Shown here piece by piece: positions 58,190 through 64,000 of a stretch of 64,000 bases of DNA. How positions within the stretch are numbered: the first letter of the stretch is position 1; every line of letters starts with the position of its first letter. This DNA is from Aeromicrobium flavum (GTDB lineage: Bacteria > Actinomycetota > Actinomycetes > Propionibacteriales > Nocardioidaceae). The stretch lies in the NCBI RefSeq assembly GCF_007992115.1, contig NZ_BJZQ01000007.1, positions 1 to 64,000 on the forward strand. Reading direction: 5' to 3'. The position numbers and the translations under genes are program-made. A model generated the notes under the pieces. It worked only from the letters and a program-made list of their open reading frames with translations. It was not told the DNA's origin and searched no databases.

Positions 58190-60025
58190 ATGGCAGTGTC
58201 CGCCGCCGAACAGCTCACGATCGTCCAGAACCGCGCCCGCAACGTCGGTGAGCTGTTCTACGACCGCGTCAACGCCTCCGGGCCCCGTGAGGCCTTCCGC
58301 TACCCCGACGCCGACGAGAACTGGCACTCGATGACGTGGAGCGAGACCGGTGACAAGGTCACCAGGATCGCGGCGGGCCTCGTGGCGCTGGGCGTCGAGC
58401 CCGAGCAGCGGGTCGCGATCGCGTCCGGCACCCGGATCGAGTGGATCCTCTCCGACCTGGCGACGAACGCCGCCGGTGCGGCCACGACCACGGTCTACCC
58501 CAGCACCGTCACGGCCGACGTCGTCTACATCCTGTCCGACTCCGACAGCCGCGTCGTCTTCGCCGAGGACGACCTGCAGGTCGCCAAGCTGCGCGAGGGC
58601 CGCGCCGAGCTGCCGCAGGTCACGAAGGTCATCGCCTACGAGGGCGAGACCGACGGCGACTGGGTGATCTCGCTCGACGACCTGATCGCGATGGGCGAGA
58701 AGTACCTCTCCGACCACCCCGACGTCGTCCGCCAGCGGGTCGCGGCCACCGAGCCCGACTCGCTCGCCACCTTGATCTACACGTCCGGCACCACCGGCCG
58801 CCCCAAGGGCGTCCGCCTCGCGCACGACGGCTGGACCTACGAGGGCGCTGCCGTCGCCGCGCCCGGACTGCTGAGCATCGACGACCTCGAGTTCCGCTGG
58901 CTACCCATGGCGCACTCCTTCGGCAAGGTGCTGCTCACCACGCAGCTCGCCGTCGGCTTCGCGTGCGCCGTCGACGGTCGCGTGCCGAAGATCGTCGACA
59001 ACCTCGCCGTCGTCAAGCCCACGTTCATGGGCGCCGCCCCCCGCATCTTCGAGAAGGCCTACGGCCGCGTCGTGGGCATGATGGAGGAGGAGGGTGGGCC
59101 CAAGCTCAAGCTGTTCCACTGGGCCGAGCGCGTCGGCCTGCAGGTCTCGCGCCTCACCCGTGCCGGCAAGCCCGTGCCGGCACCACTGAAGGTGCAGCAC
59201 GCCATCGCCGACAAGCTCGTCTTCTCCAAGGTCCGGGCCCGCTTCGGCGGCCGGGTGCGGTTCTTCATCTCCGGCGCGGCGGCCCTGTCGCCCGACATCG
59301 CCGAGTGGTTCCACGCCGCGGGCATCCTCGTGCTCGAGGGCTACGGCCTCACCGAGTCGTCGGCGGGCTCGTTCGTCAACCTGCCGGACGACTTCAAGAT
59401 CGGCACCGTGGGCAAGCCGTTCCCGGGCACCGAGGTCAAGGTCGCCGCCGACGGCGAGGTCATGATCAAGGGCCCCGGCGTCATGCGCGGCTACCACAAC
59501 CTCGAGACCGAGTCGGCGTCCGCGCTGACCGACGACGGGTGGCTGGCCACGGGCGACATCGGCGAGCTGGACGCCGACGGCTTCCTGCGCATCACCGACC
59601 GCAAGAAGGACCTGTTCAAGACCTCGGGCGGCAAGTACATCGCGCCGTCGCACATCGAGGGCCGGTTCAAGGCCGTGTGCCCGCTGGCGAGCCAGATGAT
59701 CGTGCACGGCAACGAGCGCCAGTACTGCTCCGCGCTCATCACGCTCGAGCCCGACGCGGTCGAGGGCTGGGCCGAGCACCACGGCATGGCGGGCAAGTCG
59801 TACACCGAGATCGTCTCGTCGCCGGCGATGCAGGAGCAGATCGCCAAGGACATCGAGGAGCTCAACGCGAAGCTCAACCCGTGGGAGACGATCAAGAAGT
59901 GGGCCGTCCTGGACCACGACCTGACGATCGAGTCCGGTGAGATCACGCCGAGCATGAAGGTCAAGCGCCGCGTCGTCGAGGAGCGCTACGCCGACGTCCT
60001 GCAGGGCTTCTACGCCGGGTCCTGA
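58190..60025 (+). CDS. Long-chain fatty acid--CoA ligase (AMP-forming)
   Basis: This 611-residue ANL-superfamily enzyme activates fatty acids as acyl-AMP and then acyl-CoA. Motifs are in order: ATP-binding LIYTSGTTGRPKGVRLAHDG, FISGAAALSPDIAEWF, VLEGYGLTESSAGSFVNLP, TGDIGELDADGFLRITDRKK and DLFKTSGGKYIAPSHIE, ending in GEITPSMKVKRRVVEERY with the C-terminal lysine region. It most resembles FadD15-type actinobacterial long-chain synthetases. It is transcribed alone with a leader of about 35 bases. Confidence 0.93.
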   Translation: MAVSAAEQLTIVQNRARNVGELFYDRVNASGPREAFRYPDADENWHSMTWSETGDKVTRIAAGLVALGVEPEQRVAIASGTRIEWILSDLATNAAGAATTTVYPSTVTADVVYILSDSDSRVVFAEDDLQVAKLREGRAELPQVTKVIAYEGETDGDWVISLDDLIAMGEKYLSDHPDVVRQRVAATEPDSLATLIYTSGTTGRPKGVRLAHDGWTYEGAAVAAPGLLSIDDLEFRWLPMAHSFGKVLLTTQLAVGFACAVDGRVPKIVDNLAVVKPTFMGAAPRIFEKAYGRVVGMMEEEGGPKLKLFHWAERVGLQVSRLTRAGKPVPAPLKVQHAIADKLVFSKVRARFGGRVRFFISGAAALSPDIAEWFHAAGILVLEGYGLTESSAGSFVNLPDDFKIGTVGKPFPGTEVKVAADGEVMIKGPGVMRGYHNLETESASALTDDGWLATGDIGELDADGFLRITDRKKDLFKTSGGKYIAPSHIEGRFKAVCPLASQMIVHGNERQYCSALITLEPDAVEGWAEHHGMAGKSYTEIVSSPAMQEQIAKDIEELNAKLNPWETIKKWAVLDHDLTIESGEITPSMKVKRRVVEERYADVLQGFYAGS

Positions 60026-60057
60026 TCCGCAGCACCGAACGCCATCTCCCCGGCACG

Positions 60058-60063
60058 TACGCT
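60058..60063 (+). promoter_or_regulatory. Leaderless-type -10 before hemW
   Basis: TACGCT is followed by exactly 6 bases and the GTG at 60070. Confidence 0.42.
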
Positions 60064-60069
60064 GGGGAG

Positions 60070-61194
60070 GTGGCGTTCGGCATCTACCTGCACGTGCCGT
60101 TCTGCTCCGTGCGGTGCGGCTACTGCGACTTCAACACGTACACCGCCGACGAGCTCGGCGGTCCCGACGTGATCGGTGCCTCGCGGTCGACCTACATCGA
60201 GGCGGCCCTCGCCGAGCTCGCGCAGGTGCCCGAGCGCACGGTCGACACCGTCTTCGTCGGCGGCGGCACGCCGTCGCAGGTGCCCGCGGCCGACCTGGTG
60301 CGCTTCCTGCAGGCGGTCGACCGCCGGCTCGGTCTGGCACCCGGCGCCGAGGTCACCACCGAGGCCAATCCCGACAGCGTCTCCCCGCAGTCCCTGGCCG
60401 AGCTGCGTGAGGGCGGGTTCACCCGCATCTCGTTCGGCATGCAGTCGGCGGTGCCGCACGTCCTGTCGGTGCTCGACCGCACGCACGATCCCGAGCGGGT
60501 CCCGCAGGCCGTCGCGTGGGCACGAGACGCCGGCTTCGAGCAGGTCAGCCTCGACCTGATCTACGGCTCGCCGGGCGAGTCGATGGCCGACTGGCGTCAC
60601 TCGGTGGAGACCGCCCTGTCGATGGAGCCCGACCACATCAGCGCGTACGCCCTGATCGTCGAGGACGGCACCGCGTTCGCGCGCAAGGTCCGCCGGGGCG
60701 AGGTCGTCATGCCCGACGACGACGAGACCGCCGACAAGTACCTGCTGGCCGACGACCTGATGGAGGCCGCCGGCCTGCGTTGGTACGAGCTGTCGAACTG
60801 GGCCAGGGACGACGCCGCGCGGTGTCACCACAACATCGGCTACTGGAACGGCGGCGAGTGGTGGGGCGTCGGGCCGGGTGCGCACTCGTTCGTCGACGGC
60901 GAGCGCTGGTGGAACGTCAAGCACCCGGCGGCGTACGCCCAGCGGCTGACCGCGGGCGACTCGCCGCGGGCCGACGGCGAGCGCCCCGACGCGGAGGCGC
61001 GACACCTCGAGGACGTCATGCTGCGCATCCGGCTGGCCGAGGGGATCGAGACCTCCCTGCTCGGCGACGACGTCGACCGTCTCGTGGCCGCCGGCTGGCT
61101 TGATCCGGTGGGCGACAAGATGGTGCTGACCCGCACCGGACGCCTCATGGCCGACCGCGTCGTGCTGGAGGCCGTCGGCGGCGACCTGCGCTAG
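60070..61194 (+). CDS. hemW: Radical SAM heme chaperone HemW
   Basis: The 374-residue protein begins FGIYLHVPFCSVRCGYCDFNT, with the radical SAM cysteines 12, 16 and 19. It continues with VFVGGGTPSQVP, TTEANPDS and SFGMQSAVPHVLSVLDRTH. HemW binds heme and a [4Fe-4S] cluster and is thought to deliver heme to apo-proteins; it lacks features of true coproporphyrinogen dehydrogenase HemN. Position between lepA and hrcA is the standard actinobacterial context. Start is GTG 60070. Confidence 0.93.
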   Translation: MAFGIYLHVPFCSVRCGYCDFNTYTADELGGPDVIGASRSTYIEAALAELAQVPERTVDTVFVGGGTPSQVPAADLVRFLQAVDRRLGLAPGAEVTTEANPDSVSPQSLAELREGGFTRISFGMQSAVPHVLSVLDRTHDPERVPQAVAWARDAGFEQVSLDLIYGSPGESMADWRHSVETALSMEPDHISAYALIVEDGTAFARKVRRGEVVMPDDDETADKYLLADDLMEAAGLRWYELSNWARDDAARCHHNIGYWNGGEWWGVGPGAHSFVDGERWWNVKHPAAYAQRLTAGDSPRADGERPDAEARHLEDVMLRIRLAEGIETSLLGDDVDRLVAAGWLDPVGDKMVLTRTGRLMADRVVLEAVGGDLR

Positions 61195-61197
61195 TTT
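61192..61197 (+). promoter_or_regulatory. Leaderless-type -10 before arcA
   Basis: TAGTTT overlaps the hemW stop region and is followed by exactly 6 bases and the ATG at 61204. Confidence 0.42.
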
Positions 61198-61203
61198 CGA
61201 CGC

Positions 61204-62445
61204 ATGACCCGGCCGTCCGACGCCTACGGCGTGCACTCCGAGGTCGGCCGGCTGCGCAAGGTCCTGGTGTGTGCGCCGGGCCTGGCCCACGAGCGGCTGA
61301 CCCCCTCCAACTGCGACGACCTGCTGTTCGACGACGTCCTGTGGGTGGAGCGCTCGCAGCGCGACCACCACGACTTCGTCGAGATGATGCGCGGACGAGG
61401 GATCGAGGTCGCCGAGCTGCACGAGGTGCTCGCGCAGACGATGGCCGACACGACCGCCCGCTCCTGGCTGCTCGACCGGAAGATCGTCCCGAACGAGGTG
61501 GGCGTCGGGCTGGTCGAGGAGACCCGGTCGTACCTCGACGAGCTGCCGGCCGACGAGCTGGCCCGGTTCCTGATCGGCGGCCTGTCCACACGCGATCTGC
61601 CGCGCGAGCTCTCGCCGGGCTACCGCGCGCTCGTCCGCGAGGCGCACGGCGGCCACGAGTACCTCATGCCGCCGCTGCCCAACACGCTCTACACGCGCGA
61701 CACGACGTGCTGGGTGCACGGCGGGCTCACGCTCAACCCGCTGTACTGGGCCGCGCGCAAGGACGAGACGCTGCTGATGAAGGCCGTCTACGAGTTCCAC
61801 CCGGACTTCGTGGGGTCGACCGTCTGGTGGGGCGACCCGGAGCTGAACTGGGGCACCGCCACGGTCGAGGGCGGCGACGTGATGGTGCCGGGCAACGGCG
61901 TCGTGCTGCTCGGCATGAGCGAGCGGTCGTCGCGTCAGGGCATCACCCAGCTGGCCAAGGCGCTGTTCGACCAGGGTGCCGCCGAGCAGGTCATCGTCGC
62001 CGGGATGCCGAAGCTGCGCGCGGCCATGCACCTCGACACCGTCTTCACGTTCGCCGACCGCGACGTCGTCACGATCTATCCCGAGATCGTGAACACGATC
62101 CACGCCTTCACGATCCTGCCCGGCGACGGTCCGTCCGGGATCGACGTGATCGACCACGCCGACACCTCGTTCCTCGACGTCGTCGCGCAGGCGATGGGCG
62201 TGGGCACGTTCCAGGTCGTCGAGACCGGCGGCACCGAGTACGACACCGAGCGCCAGCAGTGGGACAGCGGCAACAACCTCGTCGCGCTCGAGCCGGGCGT
62301 CGTGGTGGCCTACGACCGCAACACGCACTCCAACTCGCTGCTGCGCAAGGCCGGCATCGAGGTCATCGAGATCGTCGGCGCCGAGCTGGGCCGCGGCCGC
62401 GGCGGCGGCCACTGCATGACGTGCCCGCTGATCAGGGAGCCGTGA
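61204..62445 (+). CDS. arcA: Arginine deiminase
   Basis: Arginine deiminase converts arginine to citrulline and ammonia. The 413-residue protein begins [19 protein letters not shown], with [44 protein letters not shown] and the nucleophile in [12 protein letters not shown] (Cys404); family length is about 410. It stands alone: no ornithine carbamoyltransferase, carbamate kinase or arginine antiporter lies in the window, so a full ADI energy pathway is not shown here. It overlaps the convergent DUF3097 gene by 14 bases. Confidence 0.93.
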   Translation: MTRPSDAYGVHSEVGRLRKVLVCAPGLAHERLTPSNCDDLLFDDVLWVERSQRDHHDFVEMMRGRGIEVAELHEVLAQTMADTTARSWLLDRKIVPNEVGVGLVEETRSYLDELPADELARFLIGGLSTRDLPRELSPGYRALVREAHGGHEYLMPPLPNTLYTRDTTCWVHGGLTLNPLYWAARKDETLLMKAVYEFHPDFVGSTVWWGDPELNWGTATVEGGDVMVPGNGVVLLGMSERSSRQGITQLAKALFDQGAAEQVIVAGMPKLRAAMHLDTVFTFADRDVVTIYPEIVNTIHAFTILPGDGPSGIDVIDHADTSFLDVVAQAMGVGTFQVVETGGTEYDTERQQWDSGNNLVALEPGVVVAYDRNTHSNSLLRKAGIEVIEIVGAELGRGRGGGHCMTCPLIREP

Positions 62446-63265
62446 CGAAGTCGATCAGTTCCTCGACCCGGCCCAGGAACGCCGGCTCGAGGTCGGTCCA
62501 GGAGTCGACGCGGCCCAGGATCGCCTTCCAGGCGCGGGCGATGTCGGCCTGGCTCTCGTGCGGCCAGCCGAGGTGGGCGCAGATGCCGCGCTTCCACTCG
62601 ATGCTGCGCGGGATCGTGGGCCACGCGTCCATCCCGAGGCGCTGCGGCTTGATCGACTGCCACACGTCGACGTAGGGGTGGCCGACGACCAGCAGGTGCG
62701 GCACGTGGGCCACCTCGTCGGCGAGGCGCTGCTCCTTCGAGCCCTTGACCAGGTGGTCGACCAGCACGCCGAGCCGGCGGTCGGGCCCGGGGGAGAAGTC
62801 GCGCACGATGGCGGCGAGGTCGTCGATGCCGTTGAGGTACTCGACCGCGACGCCCTCGGCGCGCAGGTCGTCGCCCCACACCTTCTCGACCAGCTCGGCG
62901 TCGTGACGGCCCTCGACGTAGATGCGGCTGGGCAACGCCACCTTGGCACGCGCGTCGGCGACCCGGCGTGAGCCGGAGGCCGTGCGGGTCGGTGCCGCAG
63001 GCCCCTTCGGCGTGGGGGCCACGAGCACGACGGGCTTGCCCTCCATGAGGAAGCCGGGGCCGAGCGGGAAGACCTTGCGCCTGAGCCGGCGGTCCTCGAG
63101 CTCGAGGGTGCCGAGGTCGCGCTCGACGCGCATGATCTCGCCGACGAAGCCCGTGGAGGCCTCCTCGACGACGAGGCCGGGGTCGGCGGCCAGCTCGGTC
63201 GAGCGACCGTTCCTCGGCTTGCGCCAGTCGCCGGACAGGACGTCGGAGCCGTATCGGTCAGCCAT
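62432..63265 (-). CDS. DUF3097-family protein
   Basis: This 277-residue actinobacterial protein matches DUF3097. It begins [20 protein letters not shown], has [20 protein letters not shown] (Toprim-like VEGxxD), [38 protein letters not shown] and a tryptophan-rich end. The VEG...D and DH residues suggest a Toprim-type nuclease or primase-related fold, but activity is not established. It commonly sits between hemW and hrcA. It overlaps the upstream gene by 8 bases, so the two minus-strand genes are probably co-transcribed. Confidence 0.87.
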   Translation of the reverse strand: MADRYGSDVLSGDWRKPRNGRSTELAADPGLVVEEASTGFVGEIMRVERDLGTLELEDRRLRRKVFPLGPGFLMEGKPVVLVAPTPKGPAAPTRTASGSRRVADARAKVALPSRIYVEGRHDAELVEKVWGDDLRAEGVAVEYLNGIDDLAAIVRDFSPGPDRRLGVLVDHLVKGSKEQRLADEVAHVPHLLVVGHPYVDVWQSIKPQRLGMDAWPTIPRSIEWKRGICAHLGWPHESQADIARAWKAILGRVDSWTDLEPAFLGRVEELIDFVTAP

Positions 63266-63686
63266 GGCCGAACCACACGCCCAGGAGTCGCTGGTGGAAC
63301 GCCTCGACGTCGTCCTTGGTGCCGCTGTCGAGGGTCGTGTCGACGATGAGGCCGATCGCCAGATCGACCGCCGCCGGCCAGGAGTCGGGGACCGTGGCGG
63401 GGATGTCGTCGGTGACGAGGGCGCCCAGGGCGACGTCGGGGGAGTGGCCGGGTCGCGTCACGACCATCACGAGCTCGCCGCCCTCGGGGCCGTGGCCCAG
63501 GTGCGAGACCTCGACGAACGCCTCGCCGACCGCACCGGCCCACACGGCCGCCATCTGCCCGCCGCGCGACTCGTGCGCGACGGTCGTGCCGTCGGGGGCC
63601 GTGACGGCGTAGGGGGTGTAGACCAGGACCTGCTCACCGTCGACGACCTCGATCGTCCCGTCGTCGCGTATGGACACCTCGCTCAC
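63258..63686 (-). CDS. Hypothetical protein upstream of DUF3097
   Basis: The 142-residue acidic protein starts [20 protein letters not shown]. It contains [40 protein letters not shown] and [17 protein letters not shown], with no signal peptide or membrane segment. I do not recognise a characterised family. GTG 63686 is chosen because CAACCT stands 6 bases upstream on the minus strand; a longer frame reaches 63761 but would run through the hrcA control region. The 8-base overlap with DUF3097 suggests a functional pair. Confidence 0.72.
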   Translation of the reverse strand: MSEVSIRDDGTIEVVDGEQVLVYTPYAVTAPDGTTVAHESRGGQMAAVWAGAVGEAFVEVSHLGHGPEGGELVMVVTRPGHSPDVALGALVTDDIPATVPDSWPAAVDLAIGLIVDTTLDSGTKDDVEAFHQRLLGVWFGHG

Positions 63687-63749
63687 CCGGACAGGTTGCC
63701 ATGTCCGCCGGGGGCGTTCGCGCAGGCGCACCGCCCTCCACACCGCCGC

Positions 63750-63781
63750 TAGACTTGGCACTGGACCGTGTCGAGTGCCAA
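63750..63781 (+). promoter_or_regulatory. CIRCE operator and -10 of hrcA
   Basis: TTGGCACTG (63755-63763), a 9-base spacer and GAGTGCCAA (63773-63781) match the CIRCE element with only one base off symmetry. TAGACT (63750-63755) overlaps its left edge as a -10. HrcA repression of its own gene and of the dnaJ/grpE-type heat-shock genes beyond the window is the expected control. Confidence 0.9.
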
Positions 63782-63799
63782 GTGCGTGGAGGTGACAGC

Positions 63800-64000
63800 G
63801 TGATCGAGGACCGCCGTCTCAACGTCCTGCGCGCGATCGTCGAGGACTATGTCGCGACCCAGGAGCCCGTGGGGTCGAAGGCGCTCGTCGAGCGGCACCG
63901 GCTGGGCGTCTCGTCGGCGACGATCCGCAACGACATGGCCGCCCTCGAGGACGAGGGATACCTGTCGGCGCCGCACACCAGCGCCGGCCGCATCCCCACC
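63800..64000 (+). CDS. hrcA: Heat-inducible transcriptional repressor HrcA, 5' part
   Basis: The visible 67 codons read [20 protein letters not shown], then [20 protein letters not shown] and [20 protein letters not shown], ending AGRIPT at the window edge. This is the winged-helix DNA-binding domain of HrcA. GGAGGTGA (63788-63795) is an unusually strong ribosome site 4 bases before the GTG at 63800. The upstream CIRCE element confirms identity. The remainder lies beyond the right edge. Confidence 0.96.
   Translation, partial: MIEDRRLNVLRAIVEDYVATQEPVGSKALVERHRLGVSSATIRNDMAALEDEGYLSAPHTSAGRIPT

Overview
The window is a chromosomal segment of a high-GC actinobacterium, most probably of the family Nocardioidaceae (Aeromicrobium/Nocardioides-like). 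This placement is an inference from gene order and gene content: lepA, hemW, DUF3097 and hrcA in series, a DUF222-HNH gene, TIGR03086 proteins, an NnaR-type HemD-winged-helix protein and UDP-galactofuranose genes. No rRNA, tRNA, integrase, transposase or CRISPR array was seen. Genes are packed tightly, with many 4-base start/stop overlaps, and the longest gene-free stretch is about 280 bases (55613-55890).

Layout. 1-251: edge of a DUF1275 membrane protein. 301-18397: a purine/ureide catabolic region holding an FmdA-type amidohydrolase, an AtzH/HpxZ-amidase fusion, OHCU decarboxylase, HIU hydrolase, urate oxidase, allantoinase, ureidoglycine-glyoxylate aminotransferase, allantoate amidohydrolase, an RpiR regulator, a two-gene xanthine-dehydrogenase-type enzyme, XdhC, guanine deaminase, an NMT1-type ABC importer and a MocA-like enzyme. 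Together these can take guanine and xanthine through urate and allantoin to ureidoglycine and oxalurate. 18377-24269: small stand-alone genes (YciI, FMN glutamate-synthase-like, ASCH, two TIGR03086 paralogues, DUF2200, Arr) and an SOS-type DUF222-HNH gene. 24279-29388: a minus-strand cell-wall glycopolymer operon (glf, a GlfT1-like transferase, two CDP-glycerol-transferase-like proteins). 29387-31460: Trk potassium uptake. 31522-36848: leuS and an ABC exporter. 36859-46993: nitrate/nitrite assimilation (narK, divergent from nirB-nirD-nnaR-cbiX-nasC/cysJ fusion). 47010-54565: degV, comEA, comEC, holA, rpsT and lepA. 54590-55776: a DUF559-like gene bracketed by inverted 61-base palindromes. 55891-64000: a phytase-like/GDPD fusion, acyl-CoA synthetase, hemW, arginine deiminase, DUF3097, a hypothetical gene, and hrcA behind a CIRCE operator.

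The most interesting signal is regulatory. Seven promoters in the two nitrogen regions (fmdA-like, uraD, xdhC, guaD, ABC importer, narK, nirB) each carry a G(A/T)(A/T)AC pentamer exactly 10 bases upstream of a -10-like hexamer. Several have further pentamers at 6-base intervals, the layout of an actinobacterial GlnR box. This suggests that purine catabolism and nitrate assimilation here form one nitrogen-limitation regulon. Other readable signals are a LexA box, a PHO box, CIRCE, a bidirectional terminator, and a recurrent TANNNT-N6-start arrangement typical of leaderless transcripts. All were found by eye, without statistics.
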